Positions 17,273 through 27,155 of a stretch of 64,000 nucleotides of DNA are shown here, one piece after another; the first letter of the stretch is position 1, and each line of letters starts with the position of its first letter. The notes beneath the pieces are model-generated. The model searched no databases. It saw nothing but the letters and a program-made list of their open reading frames with translations, and was not told the DNA's origin. The position numbers were made by a program, and so were the translations under genes. The DNA is taken from positions 108,034-172,033 of the forward strand of contig CANQRF010000003.1 of NCBI GenBank assembly GCA_947626195.1, read 5' to 3'. Origin of the DNA: an uncultured Eggerthellaceae bacterium (GTDB lineage: Bacteria; Actinomycetota; Coriobacteriia; Coriobacteriales; Eggerthellaceae).

Positions 17273-20200
17273 ATGAAATCTCTGGATTCAATCGCACGCG
17301 AGTGCGGCTATGAGGTCGTATCTACAGAAGCACTGAACGAAATCGACGGAAGCGCCACCATGCTTCTCCACCCGAAGAGCGGCGCAAAGCTCCTCCTCAT
17401 GCAAAACAACGATGTGAACAAGGCGTTCTCCATCACCTTCAGGACGCCGCCGCGCGACGACACCGGCGTTTTCCACATCCTTGAGCATTCGGTGCTGTGC
17501 GGCTCGCGAAAGTTCCCCGTGAAGGAACCCTTCGTCGATCTGCTGAAAAGCTCGATGCAGACCTTCCTCAACGCGATGACGTTTCCCGACAAGACCATGT
17601 ATCCCGTGGCGAGCACGAATGAGAAAGACCTGCTCGATCTCATGGACGTCTATCTCGACGCGGTGTTTCATCCCGCCATCTACACCAAGCCGACGATCTT
17701 TCAGCAGGAGGGCTGGCACTACGAGCGCGAGGGAGGCCCTGACGGCACGGCGCTCACCTACAACGGCGTGGTCTACAACGAGATGAAAGGCGAGCTCTCA
17801 AATCCCGATTCCGTGCTCTTCGACGGGCTTTCCGCCGCACTCTTCCCCGACAATGCCTATCGCTTCGAATCGGGCGGCACACCTGCGGCCATTCCCACGC
17901 TCACCTACGAGGGGTTTCTCGATCACCATCGGCGCCATTATCGCACCGACAACTCCTTCATCACGCTCTACGGCGATTTCGACGCCGAGAAGTTCTTGCG
18001 CTTTCTCGATGAGAGCTACCTCTCTCCCGTTGCCGAAGAGCAGGCACAGACGCTCAAGGCGCACTCTGCGGAACACGCAAACGGGCCCGCAGCTGCTGGC
18101 GCCGGGGCGGAGGCGCTCTCATCCGCAGAGATGCCGAATCCGCTTGTCCCCCAGAAGCCGATCGTCAATTTCGACGTCACGCGAACGATGGAAACCGCTC
18201 CCGAAAACGCCTGCTGTGCCCTCGGCTACGTGATCGGCAACGTCAAAGACCGCGAACGGCTCATGGCGACCGACATCCTCCTTGATGCGATCATGGGCTC
18301 GAACGAGTCACCGATGAAGCGCGCGATCCTCGATGCGGGAATTTCCGCGGACGCGATGGGCTATGTCGCCGACGCGACGCTGCAGCCCTTCGCCGTCATC
18401 CAATTGAAGGGCCTCCATGAAGGCGGCGCCGAGAAGCTGCGTCCCATTGTCGAGGCCGAGGCGAAGCGGCTTGCCGAAGGCGGCCTCGACCACGCGCTCA
18501 TCGAGGCGGCGCTCTCCCATACCGAATTCGTCCTCCGTGAGCATGATTTCGGCACGGCTGACGGCGTCGTCTTGGCCATGAGCTGCCTCTCCGGTTGGCT
18601 CTACGACGACTCGCTCGCCACGGCCTACATCCGCTACGAGGATGCATTCACGCACCTCAGAGAGCAGATCGCGCAAGGTTATTTCGAAGAGCTCATCCGC
18701 GAGCTGTTTTTGGAGAACGACCACGCGGCGGGCATTGAGGTGATACCGGCGGAAAGCGGCAAAGCGAAGCCTTCAGAAGCGGGGAAAGCGGCAATCGATC
18801 CATCCGATGCGCCCACTCTCGAAGAGGTAGACGACCTCGTCATCGCGCTGCGCCACACACAGGAAACGCCCGACTCCGCCGAGGACCTCGCGACGTTGCC
18901 GCGCCTCGCGATCGCCGATATTGACGAGGCTCCCGCTGAACCGCGCTACTGGCTTGACGAGCGCGGGCCGTTCCCCTGCCTGCTGCACGAGGTGAACACG
19001 CACGGCATCGCTTACTCCTATCGCTACTTCTCGCTTGAGAGCGTGCACTTCGACGAGCTGCCCCTCGCAAGCGTGCTCGCGATGGTGCTGGGAAAGCTCG
19101 GCACCGCGCACTACACGGCCGCCGAGCTCGACACCGCCATTCAGGCTGCGCTCGGCAACCTCAGCTTCTTCGCGGAGGTCCACGAGAACGCCGACGACCC
19201 TGAGAACATCCATCCCTTCTTCGTCTTGAGCGCCTCGTCGCTCTCATCGAAGCTCGAGGATGGCGTGACGCTGTGCAACGAGGTGCTCACCTCCACCGAT
19301 TTCAACGACCCCAGCCGCATTCTCGACATCCTCTGCCAGCGCCGCGTCGGCATGGAGCAGGCATTCGCGACCTCGGGGCATTCGAGCGCCATGACCCGCG
19401 TGGGATCGTACTACCTGCCCGCAGGCATCGTGCGCGAGGCTCTGGCTGGCATCGATTTCTATCGCTATCTGTGCGATCTCATCGACCATTTTGATGAACG
19501 TGCACCGCATCTGATCGAGGAGCTCGAGGCTCTCGCCAAACGCCTGCTTGTCGACACAAATTGCATGATGAGCTTCGGTGGCAGCGAGGAAGATTTCGAA
19601 CGATTTGTCGAGGTCAGACGGGCGCTCGGCGAAATAGCGCCGGAAGGCGAAGCGAGCACCTCACCCGCTGACACCCCTGCGCAGAAGCTCCTGGTCCTCC
19701 CCACGCCCCAGCCGAAGAACGAGGCATTCATCGTGCCGAGCGACGTGTCGTTTTCCGCTCTCGGCTTCGATCGCCGCAAGCTTGGCGCTTGCTACACGGG
19801 CAGTTGGCTCGTCGCCGCACGGGCGCTCTCCTACGATTATCTGTGGAACGAGGTGCGTGTGAAGGGCGGTGCCTACGGCGTGGGATTCCAGACGACGCGC
19901 CAAGGCAACATGAGGTTTTACTCGTTCCGCGACCCGCACATCGCCGAGACCTACGAACGGTTCCGCGATGCCGCAGCTTGGCTGGCCGAGTTCTCGCCAA
20001 GCGAAGAGGAGATGACAGGCTATGTTGTCTCTACGGTGGCCGGCATCGATTCGCCGGTGAAGCCGCGCTCCCTCATCCGCCGCCAGGATGCCCAGTTCCT
20101 CGCGCACCTGAGTCCGCAGAGCCGCGCACAAACACGTTCCGAGGTGCTTACAACAACCGCTGAAGGCGTTCGCGCGCTCGCGCCCGCCTTGCAGGGCATG

Positions 20201-20314
20201 GTCGACGCGAACCTCCATTGCACCATCGGCGGCGCTGCGCTCATTGAGCAGGAGGCTTCGACGTTCTCTTCCGTTGAGGTTCTCGGCGCGGATAAGGAAG
20301 CTTCGCTCGGATGA
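17273..20314 (+). CDS. M16C insulinase-type zinc metallopeptidase (presequence protease-like)
   Basis: The 1013-residue protein matches the size of the PreP/falcilysin group. The inverted zinc motif HILEH is at residues 68-72, inside GVFHILEHSVLCGSRKFPVKEPF, and the distal Glu lies in YNEMKGELSNPDS near residue 170. Two M16 halves are joined by a helical hinge, and the second half contains the conserved WNEVRVKGGAYGVGF and SPVKPR segments. The enzyme degrades unfolded peptides in a closed chamber. No signal peptide is seen, so it is cytoplasmic. It is monocistronic, with AAAGG before ATG 17273. Confidence 0.93.
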   Translation: MKSLDSIARECGYEVVSTEALNEIDGSATMLLHPKSGAKLLLMQNNDVNKAFSITFRTPPRDDTGVFHILEHSVLCGSRKFPVKEPFVDLLKSSMQTFLNAMTFPDKTMYPVASTNEKDLLDLMDVYLDAVFHPAIYTKPTIFQQEGWHYEREGGPDGTALTYNGVVYNEMKGELSNPDSVLFDGLSAALFPDNAYRFESGGTPAAIPTLTYEGFLDHHRRHYRTDNSFITLYGDFDAEKFLRFLDESYLSPVAEEQAQTLKAHSAEHANGPAAAGAGAEALSSAEMPNPLVPQKPIVNFDVTRTMETAPENACCALGYVIGNVKDRERLMATDILLDAIMGSNESPMKRAILDAGISADAMGYVADATLQPFAVIQLKGLHEGGAEKLRPIVEAEAKRLAEGGLDHALIEAALSHTEFVLREHDFGTADGVVLAMSCLSGWLYDDSLATAYIRYEDAFTHLREQIAQGYFEELIRELFLENDHAAGIEVIPAESGKAKPSEAGKAAIDPSDAPTLEEVDDLVIALRHTQETPDSAEDLATLPRLAIADIDEAPAEPRYWLDERGPFPCLLHEVNTHGIAYSYRYFSLESVHFDELPLASVLAMVLGKLGTAHYTAAELDTAIQAALGNLSFFAEVHENADDPENIHPFFVLSASSLSSKLEDGVTLCNEVLTSTDFNDPSRILDILCQRRVGMEQAFATSGHSSAMTRVGSYYLPAGIVREALAGIDFYRYLCDLIDHFDERAPHLIEELEALAKRLLVDTNCMMSFGGSEEDFERFVEVRRALGEIAPEGEASTSPADTPAQKLLVLPTPQPKNEAFIVPSDVSFSALGFDRRKLGACYTGSWLVAARALSYDYLWNEVRVKGGAYGVGFQTTRQGNMRFYSFRDPHIAETYERFRDAAAWLAEFSPSEEEMTGYVVSTVAGIDSPVKPRSLIRRQDAQFLAHLSPQSRAQTRSEVLTTTAEGVRALAPALQGMVDANLHCTIGGAALIEQEASTFSSVEVLGADKEASLG

Positions 20315-20320
20315 GGCGAC

Positions 20321-20360
20321 AGCCTTCCCCGGCTGAGGCGCCAAGAACAACGGGAAGGCT
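20321..20360. terminator. hairpin between convergent genes
   Basis: AGCCTTCCC (20321-20329) and GGGAAGGCT (20352-20360) form a 9-bp stem with a 22-base loop between the M16C gene and the convergent spermidine-synthase-like gene. It may end transcription in both directions. Confidence 0.4.
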
Positions 20361-20368
20361 TCTAAACG

Positions 20369-21094
20369 TCAGAACGGCTCGTTGCTCGCAATGACGAGAT
20401 AGTTGTCGTCGCTCGTATATGCCGGCTCAACGATCATCGCACTCGCCACGTGTGTGAAAACCGCGCTCGCCGCGTCGACGGCGCTTGCAAGGCGCGCCCT
20501 TCCCTCCCGATCGTCGGACACGACGACGTTAGACACATAGAGGCCACTTGGCGCAAGGCGCCGTTTCGCAAGGAGGCATCCCGCCTCACTCAGGAAGAAC
20601 GCGTTCTGCTCACATCCGCAGAACAGATCGTTCAAGATCGCATCGTAGCGATTCTCGGTTTTGCGCAAAAAACTCTCGGCATCGTCTTCGATAACGGCGA
20701 GGCGCTCCCCGAAGCGCCGCTCGGCCTCCTCGAGAAAGAACCTCCGTCGCGCCACCTCGATGACGGCTGAGCTGATCTCCACCACGTCGATCACCACATC
20801 CTCATGATGTACGAGCAGGTGCTTCGGATAGGCGAAGCCCCCTCCCCCGAGCATGAGCACCCGCCGCATGGGGCGCCCTGATTGGAAGATGGCCTCAAAC
20901 GAGCGCAGGTAGGAAAACGGCGCCTCGAATCGCCTCTCATCGAGAAAGGTTGCCGACTGATAGGCCCCCTCTACATTGAGCACGCGAATCGGCGAGCCAT
21001 CGGGTCCTTCGGTGGTGTAGGACGAGAACCAGCCGCTCGCCCCATCGCGATGGATGCGCCAGCCGAGGGCCTTGGAGAGCAACGATACCGACAC
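20369..21094 (-). CDS. spermidine synthase-like SAM-binding protein
   Basis: The 241-residue protein has a class I methyltransferase-type core: glycine loop VLMLGGGGFAYPKHL near residue 80, acidic VDVVEISSAVIEVARRRF, and a DILNDLF-like block (YDAILNDLFCG). The arrangement matches the spermidine synthase superfamily, but the Asp pair of true polyamine synthases is not clear, so a SpeE-like protein of unknown substrate is the safer call. The start is GTG 21094. It lies 17 bp after the CorA gene on the same strand. Confidence 0.8.
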   Translation of the reverse strand: MSVSLLSKALGWRIHRDGASGWFSSYTTEGPDGSPIRVLNVEGAYQSATFLDERRFEAPFSYLRSFEAIFQSGRPMRRVLMLGGGGFAYPKHLLVHHEDVVIDVVEISSAVIEVARRRFFLEEAERRFGERLAVIEDDAESFLRKTENRYDAILNDLFCGCEQNAFFLSEAGCLLAKRRLAPSGLYVSNVVVSDDREGRARLASAVDAASAVFTHVASAMIVEPAYTSDDNYLVIASNEPF

Positions 21095-21111
21095 CTCAAG
21101 CCCACCTCATA

Positions 21112-22038
21112 TCAGATCCATCTCTTATGGCGGAAGAACACGAGCAGGAGGACGAGAAGCACACCCGCCATGACGAGGAGAAACGGCACCATGAACGGCC
21201 AGTCAAGACCCGGCAGATAGGTGAGGTTCATGCCGAACCAGCCAGTCATGAGCATCATCGGCACGAAAAGCACCGTCACGATCGTGAAGAGCTGCATGAT
21301 CGAGTTCTGCTTCAAGTCGATTTGCGTTTGATAGAGCTCGCGCAGCTGCATGGAATACGATTCGATGGTCTCAGCACGGCTGACAAGGCGATCCGCCTGC
21401 CGCGAGACGCGCTCGAACGCCCGCATGTCCTCTTCATCGATCAACTGGTTCTCGTTGTCGGCAATCAGCTGCGCCATCGTGGCGATCTGCTGGTAATAAG
21501 CGCTCATCCGCATGCAGAACCGGCGGTAATCGACAATCTGCCGCGTCGTGATCTCCTGGTCGTGCTCGAGCATCGCCTCTTCGAGCTGCTCCATAGAGTC
21601 CTCCAGATCGCCCAAGAAGATGAGATCGTCATGCAAAAGCAAACGGAAGAACATCGCGAGGCAATGTCCCACCGTCACTTTGTGGAGGATACCGGTTTTC
21701 TCGAGGTTCTTCAAAATCGCGGAGGCAAGGTCGCCGTCATCGATGAAGATGAGATGTGAGCAATCGAGGTAGAACGAGATAAGGTCGGGCGACACCGACA
21801 TGAGATCTTGCTTGTCGGGAATGGCAAACGAGCCAATAAGGTAATCGGACATGATCTCGACGTAGTTGCTCTCCGCCTCTTCGAGATTATCGAGCTCGCT
21901 TTGCACGTGAGAGCTTAAGAAGGTGAGCTGATCGAATTCCTCGCGGTTCAAGGCGAGCACGACAGGCACAGGGCCGCAGTCGGGGCTCTCATCCGACACC
22001 GGCACCATGTGATCGGTGAGTTCATAACGAACCGACAT
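21112..22038 (-). CDS. CorA-type Mg2+/divalent cation transporter
   Basis: The 308-residue protein has a long helical cytoplasmic domain and two C-terminal membrane helices. The family GMN motif occurs in MTGWFGMN, near residue 271, at the end of the first helix, and the protein ends in a basic FFRHKRWI. It should form a pentameric channel. The motif is GMN rather than the fuller YGMN form, which is common in divergent CorA proteins. The downstream spermidine-synthase-like gene is probably co-transcribed. Confidence 0.85.
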   Translation of the reverse strand: MSVRYELTDHMVPVSDESPDCGPVPVVLALNREEFDQLTFLSSHVQSELDNLEEAESNYVEIMSDYLIGSFAIPDKQDLMSVSPDLISFYLDCSHLIFIDDGDLASAILKNLEKTGILHKVTVGHCLAMFFRLLLHDDLIFLGDLEDSMEQLEEAMLEHDQEITTRQIVDYRRFCMRMSAYYQQIATMAQLIADNENQLIDEEDMRAFERVSRQADRLVSRAETIESYSMQLRELYQTQIDLKQNSIMQLFTIVTVLFVPMMLMTGWFGMNLTYLPGLDWPFMVPFLLVMAGVLLVLLLVFFRHKRWI

Positions 22039-22299
22039 TGGTCACCTGCACTTTCGTCCCCCCTGAGCTGCGAGCTTTCAAAAATGCCCTCAACACGAGC
22101 TTTCAGCATTCACTTTCAGCTCGAGCCGTTAACACGAGTTTTGCTTGCTTCATAGTGTTGTTTGATGATAGCACGCGCGGAAAACGCACGATAAGCTCCG
22201 CTTCCAAGGGATACCTGATGGTAAGATGTTCTCAACGGGTTCTCAATGGGTTCGGCCGCCTGAGGTGCCGAATCCTCCGAAAATGATGAAAGGATGCTT

Positions 22300-23145
22300 G
22301 TGGAGCCATTCGCCCATGCCTACGGCATTGCTCGGGAAAAAGACGCCGACGGGTGCCCTCTCGCCTGCTTGACCATCACCGAGCCCTATCTCAACGGCTT
22401 CGGCTGTGCCTTCGGGGGCTGCCTCATCGTTGTCGCGAACACCGCAGCGCAGCTCACGGTCGGCACTGAGATGATCGGCTCGAACTACACCTTCCGCTAT
22501 CTTCGGAAAGCGATGCTCGGCGAGACGATGAGGGCGAAAACCACCGTCATCAAGCGCGGCAGAACCACCGCCACGACCGAAACAGCCGTCACCGTGGGCG
22601 ATCGCTTGATCGGCACCATGTACGCCGATTTCTTCATCGCGGGCGAAAGCCCTGCCGAAGGCGCTCCCTTCGATGTGCCGCCCGCGTTGGGCGGGGTCAC
22701 CGCACCTGAGGCCGACGTCGTTTTAAACGGCGAGGGTCTGTCCCTCGAAACGGGCGCCGCCGCTTCCATCGTGCAGATGTTCACCGGTGCTGTGAAGCGC
22801 CAAATGGTCTCCGACCTGAACCTGAAGGGCGAAGGATGCTTCGGCATACATACCGACCACACATTTTGCGACGCAAGCGGCCACATCGACCCCGCCCTGC
22901 TCGGGATGCTGTCTGACGAAGCGCTCGGGCATGCGTGCATCAGCTCGGTGGGCCCGTGCTTCACAACGAGCCTGACGATGAACCTTTTCAAATCGCTTGA
23001 GCCGGGCACGTTTGTCACCTGCAGCGCCGAGGCGCTCATGAAGTCGGGGCGCCTGTGGTATGCGCGGGGAGAGCTCTATGGCGACGGCGAGCTCATCGGC
23101 TGCTGCTCCGGCACCTACTGGCACTCGCCTGCCCCAAACGCCTAA
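22300..23145 (+). CDS. double hotdog-fold (PaaI-like) thioesterase-type protein
   Basis: The protein has about 281 residues. The N-terminal half has a PaaI-like hotdog pattern (YLNGFGCAFGGCLIVVANTAAQL, then SNYTFRYLRKAMLGETMRA and KRGRTTATTETAVTVGDRLIGT). The C-terminal half repeats the fold more weakly (FCDASGHIDPALLGMLSDEALGHA). Thioesterase activity on an acyl-CoA is inferred only from fold. An ATG at 22294 is in frame but abuts the GAAAGG site; GTG 22300 has ideal spacing and is chosen here. Confidence 0.7.
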   Translation: MEPFAHAYGIAREKDADGCPLACLTITEPYLNGFGCAFGGCLIVVANTAAQLTVGTEMIGSNYTFRYLRKAMLGETMRAKTTVIKRGRTTATTETAVTVGDRLIGTMYADFFIAGESPAEGAPFDVPPALGGVTAPEADVVLNGEGLSLETGAAASIVQMFTGAVKRQMVSDLNLKGEGCFGIHTDHTFCDASGHIDPALLGMLSDEALGHACISSVGPCFTTSLTMNLFKSLEPGTFVTCSAEALMKSGRLWYARGELYGDGELIGCCSGTYWHSPAPNA

Positions 23146-23332
23146 CGCGAAAACAAGCGTCTCCATCACACCATCACATCGTTTTTAGCCTGCCTTTAGG
23201 TTCGCCGTTCATAGTGAGCTGCAACGCCAAACCGGAGGCTCAATGTGTCGCGCATGCCGCACGGCGCAGCCAGAATGCTACGCGCTGCATATCATCCGAG
23301 CATCCGGCAGATAACGGAAAACGAGGGAGACG

Positions 23333-24304
23333 ATGAAACAGACGAGGATGAGATTTGTCATCGACATTGCGCTGGTCGCGATGTTGGTTTTCGAGATGTT
23401 CTATTTGTTGACGGGAAACACGCTTCATGAGATCGTGGGAGCGCTCTTCTTCGTCACAATCGGCATCCATCTTTTTCTTACACGAAAAATGTCCGGTGCT
23501 CTTGTAAAGTCGGCGGCAGGGCGCCAGCGCTCACGCGAGGGGATGTCGTTTGCCAGCGCGATCCGCTTGGTGCTTGCCGTACTTCTTATCGTGAACGCGG
23601 CGGTTCTCTTGGCAAGCTCTCTTGCGACGAGCAACCTCTTGATGGCGCTCGGCGTAAGCCTTGCCGGCAGCGCCTACGATGCGTGGGTGGTCGTTCATAT
23701 CATCAGCGCTTACACCATGTGCGGCGTCGTGGCCCTCCATGCAACAGCGCACTGGGCGTCGCTTTTCAAGGGAGCGCATATTCCCTACAATCCTGCACGC
23801 CGTCAGGCGATCAACACGTGGACGATGGGAGCAGCTTCCGTCGGTGCCGTTCTGCTGGGCCTTGCGTGGATCGATCCGGTGAAAGAGCGGATGAGCATGG
23901 CACTTGCCGCGAACGCGATGAACGATACACAAGGAAGCGCAGGCAATTCTTCACGCGAAGACGGCAGCTCCGCTGCTCCCGACAGCCAGCAGGGCCCTGA
24001 TAGCTCGTTGGAAAATGGTTACGGAAAACGGTCGCGCCGAGGCCTTGGGGACGGATACGGCTCCAACGGCTCAGAAAACAGCAGCTCCGGCAACGGTGGC
24101 TCCGGTTCCGGCAGCAGCAACGGCGACGGCAACAGCACTCCTTCTGACCGATTCGATAGCGGCAACTCCGGTGGCTCCGGTTCCGATAATTCCAACGGCT
24201 CAGGCAGCTCTGGGTCTTCGGGAATCTGCACGCTGTGCCCGAAACGATGCCCGCTCTCGGCTCCGCGCTGCAATCGCCCTTATTCCGCTGGCCTCATTGG
24301 CTAG
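23333..24304 (+). CDS. DUF4405 membrane protein with Ser/Gly-rich linker and terminal Cys motif
   Basis: The 323-residue protein has about four membrane helices in the first 190 residues, with paired histidines in a DUF4405-like arrangement (GNTLHEIVGALFFVTIGIHLFL; VVHIISAYTMCGVVALHATAHW) that suggests b-type haem. A ~110-residue linker rich in Ser, Gly, Asn and Asp follows. The chain ends with CTLCPKRCPLSAPRC, a CxxCxxxCP cluster followed by a fourth Cys, which could bind an Fe-S cluster or metal. A membrane redox role is inferred. ATG 23333 has GAGGGAG upstream. Confidence 0.78.
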   Translation: MKQTRMRFVIDIALVAMLVFEMFYLLTGNTLHEIVGALFFVTIGIHLFLTRKMSGALVKSAAGRQRSREGMSFASAIRLVLAVLLIVNAAVLLASSLATSNLLMALGVSLAGSAYDAWVVVHIISAYTMCGVVALHATAHWASLFKGAHIPYNPARRQAINTWTMGAASVGAVLLGLAWIDPVKERMSMALAANAMNDTQGSAGNSSREDGSSAAPDSQQGPDSSLENGYGKRSRRGLGDGYGSNGSENSSSGNGGSGSGSSNGDGNSTPSDRFDSGNSGGSGSDNSNGSGSSGSSGICTLCPKRCPLSAPRCNRPYSAGLIG

Positions 24305-24403
24305 CAGGCTCTGCGGCAATCTGCCCATCCATCGGCCTCATCAGCTCACGGAACCCGCGCTCCCATCATCGGCTCCCAGCGGCACTCAACAGCTCGCAAC
24401 AAC

Positions 24404-24456
24404 AACTCTCAACAGCTTGCTACTCAACTTGCTACAGTAGTAAGTTGTTGAGAGTT
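24404..24456. terminator. nested hairpins between convergent genes
   Basis: An inner near-perfect palindrome (CAACTTGCTAC-A-GTAGTAAGTTG, 24425-24447, one mismatch) overlaps by 2 bp an outer inverted repeat (AACTCTCAACA at 24404-24414 and TGTTGAGAGTT at 24446-24456). The two structures are mutually exclusive at their edge. They lie between the convergent DUF4405 and alpha-galactosidase genes. A bidirectional terminator is likely, although no T run follows. Confidence 0.5.
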
Positions 24457-24579
24457 AAGTAGCATGCTTGTCCGTTGCACCATGAAAAACGGGCGCAGCC
24501 CATGCGCAACTGCGGGAGAAAACATCCCCCGAGCGACAGCAAAAGCAGCCTCACCTGCGGCGGGAGCTGAATCACCCAC

Positions 24580-26910
24580 TCAGTGATGGGCGCAGCTGAT
24601 GCGCAGAGAGCCGTCGTGCTCGCGCCAAGCGAGATCATCCTGTTTCTCGGGCACCGCGTTCAGATAGATCTGCCACGCCTGCCCGTCGCTCATCGACTTC
24701 GGAATCGTCAGTCCACCGTTCATGAGCGCGCTTCCCGACATCACATAGTCGGTCGCCAGCGTGACGATCACGCTATCGGGCGTGTTCGCCGCGAAATGCG
24801 CGGCCTCGCGTTCGTAATCGAGCACTTCGATGTGGTAATAACGCTCGGGATCGAGCCCGCGCAGCTTCACGTGCGCCGGCGCCGGCGAGCCGACGATGTT
24901 GTGATAGATGGCGTTAACGAGTGCTTCCCGCTTGTTCTCGGAGGCAAACTGCCACACCGTCACGTAGTCGTCGGGCGTGCTTAAGCGGTAGTAATTCCCG
25001 TAATGGATGAGATCATAGAAACGATGGAAGGTCTTGATCTGCTCCTTTATCTCTTCCTTATCCGCATCGGAGACCTTCGTCAAATCCAATTCAAGGCCGA
25101 AGGATCCCGACATCGCCACCACACCGCGCGCCTTCAGCGGCTCGGTGCGCCCCGTCTGGTGGTTCGGAATCGTGGATACGTGCGTCCCCATCGCATGGAC
25201 GGGATAGCCGAACGACGTTCCATATTGGATGATGAGCCGATCGAAGGCATCGGTATTGTCGGAGGGCCAAAGCTCGGGCATGTAATACAACAGCCCCGCG
25301 TCATAGCGCCCGCCGCCACCGGCGCAGCCCTCGAAGAGCACCTCGGGGAAGCGGCTCGTCAGCTTTTCAAGCACGTCGTAAAGCCCAAGCACCATGCGAT
25401 GCGCGAATTCGCCCTGATGCTCGGCATCCAGCTCGTGGCTGTACTTGTCGCAAATCGAGCGGTTGATGTCCCATTTCACAAAGCTGATGGGATTGTTCTC
25501 GAGGATGTCGGTGAGGCGCTCGAGGATATAGGCGCGCACGTCCTCGCGCGTGAAATCGAGCGTGAGCTGCCGGCGATCGATGGCAGGAAGCCGCCCCGGA
25601 ATGGTGACCGCCCAGTCAGGATGCGCGCGATAGAGGTCGCTATCGATCGAGATTGATTCCGGCTCGAACCAGATGCCGAATTTCATCCCCATATCGATGA
25701 CGCGCTGCGCCAGCTCATGAAGCGGCATATGGAGCTTCTCCTCGTTGGGATACCAGTCGCCCAGGCCGGCATCGTCGGTGTCGCGCTTGCCGAACCAGCC
25801 GTCGTCCATCGCGAACAGCTCCACACCGAGTTCCTTCGCATGCTCGGCTATCTCGAGCAGCTGCGAACCCGTGTAGGTGAAGTAGGTGGCTTCCCAATTG
25901 TTGATGAGAATCGGGCGCTGGCGATGCTTCCAATAGCCGCGCATGATGTTTTCCCGCATGCAGCGATGAAGGTTGTTCGAAAGATCGCCGAAGCCGGTGG
26001 AACTGAAGGTGAGAATGGCCTCGGGCACGGTGAAGGTCTCACCGGGGCCGAGCACCCAATCGAAGCCGTCGGGATTGATGCCGCAGATGAAGCGCACGGA
26101 GTTCATCTGATCCTTGTCGGTTTCCAGCTTGAACTCACCGGTATACACGAACGCGCAGCCGATGCAATCGCCCGCCGTCTCGGTGGCGTCGGAGGTGCAG
26201 AGCACGGCGAAGGGATTGTAGTTGAAGCTCGAGATGCCGCGGACAGAGCCGACGCTCTGGTTGCCGTGCTTGATAGTCTGCCGCTCGAAATGGCGCTCCA
26301 TCGAATGGCGCCCGTAGAAGGTGATCCAATCCCAATCGCCAAAGGGCAGATCAAGGTTCACCGCAGAGACCTTCTCCAGATGAATGGGCGCATCGCCTTC
26401 GTTTGTGATGCGCGCTGCACGGGTGATGATATCTTTGTCCTCAAGCACGCCATATAAGAGCTCGACGGCGATCTTCGCCTCGCTGTCGCTCAGCGTGATG
26501 GAAAGCGTTTCCGCCTCGCAATCGCTCTCGACATAAACCGCGGGAAGCCCCTCAAGGCGGTACTTCCCCGCCTCCACCTTCTTCTCACGGTATTTGAAAC
26601 GGCATGCGCGGGATCCGTCGGCATTGCGCACGCGAAGAGCCGTAGCACGATAGTCGCCCGTGCCGAAGCCCGTGTATTCCTGCGGCAGCGTGTCGAGGGA
26701 GTAGTTCCGCTCGTCGAAGCCTGTCTCATACGTGTTGCTGGAAAAACCGCGGAGCTCCGAGACGATCTGCGTGGACATGTCAGTGCCGTCGATCCGCGCA
26801 CCGTAATACGTATGAAGCAACGTATCGCGATGGTCGACTTTCATCTGATAGGTGGTATGCACCGTATGGAGGCTAACGACGCCCGTCTTCTCGTTGATCT
26901 CGATAGCCAT
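24580..26910 (-). CDS. GH36 alpha-galactosidase
   Basis: The 776-residue protein has the GH36 layout: an N-terminal beta-sandwich, a central TIM barrel and a C-terminal beta domain. The nucleophile motif FVKWDINRS is near residue 478. The general acid lies in PSDNTDAFDRL near residue 550, after GCAGGGGRYDAGLLYYMPELWPSD (span cited, not a single motif). It hydrolyses alpha-1,6-galactosides such as raffinose and melibiose. With no signal peptide it is intracellular. A longer frame starts at 27039; ATG 26910 (MAIEINEKT) has GGGGTG upstream. No sugar transporter is adjacent. It diverges from the patatin gene. Confidence 0.92.
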   Translation of the reverse strand: MAIEINEKTGVVSLHTVHTTYQMKVDHRDTLLHTYYGARIDGTDMSTQIVSELRGFSSNTYETGFDERNYSLDTLPQEYTGFGTGDYRATALRVRNADGSRACRFKYREKKVEAGKYRLEGLPAVYVESDCEAETLSITLSDSEAKIAVELLYGVLEDKDIITRAARITNEGDAPIHLEKVSAVNLDLPFGDWDWITFYGRHSMERHFERQTIKHGNQSVGSVRGISSFNYNPFAVLCTSDATETAGDCIGCAFVYTGEFKLETDKDQMNSVRFICGINPDGFDWVLGPGETFTVPEAILTFSSTGFGDLSNNLHRCMRENIMRGYWKHRQRPILINNWEATYFTYTGSQLLEIAEHAKELGVELFAMDDGWFGKRDTDDAGLGDWYPNEEKLHMPLHELAQRVIDMGMKFGIWFEPESISIDSDLYRAHPDWAVTIPGRLPAIDRRQLTLDFTREDVRAYILERLTDILENNPISFVKWDINRSICDKYSHELDAEHQGEFAHRMVLGLYDVLEKLTSRFPEVLFEGCAGGGGRYDAGLLYYMPELWPSDNTDAFDRLIIQYGTSFGYPVHAMGTHVSTIPNHQTGRTEPLKARGVVAMSGSFGLELDLTKVSDADKEEIKEQIKTFHRFYDLIHYGNYYRLSTPDDYVTVWQFASENKREALVNAIYHNIVGSPAPAHVKLRGLDPERYYHIEVLDYEREAAHFAANTPDSVIVTLATDYVMSGSALMNGGLTIPKSMSDGQAWQIYLNAVPEKQDDLAWREHDGSLRISCAHH

Positions 26911-27155
26911 GTTTTTCACCCCGATCGTCCACGTGCCTGAGAATTGCGCCGCGCGGGAAATCCACTTGCCTGCAAATGCCGCGAGCCCGCGCAACCCACT
27001 ATTGCACGACATTTCGCCTGCTACCAGCCAGAAAGGCAAACCGAAAAGGATGCGTTACATTGAACGTTGCAAAAGGTCGTGGTCACGCGAAAGGTTGCAA
27101 TCGTGCGGTTTTCGCTCAACAATACGGAAAGCCACGAAACCGTAAAGGAACCAGA

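Noticed and set aside
22039..22299. A magnesium riboswitch upstream of the CorA gene
   Set aside because: I could not find the conserved M-box helices; the region only has scattered short repeats.
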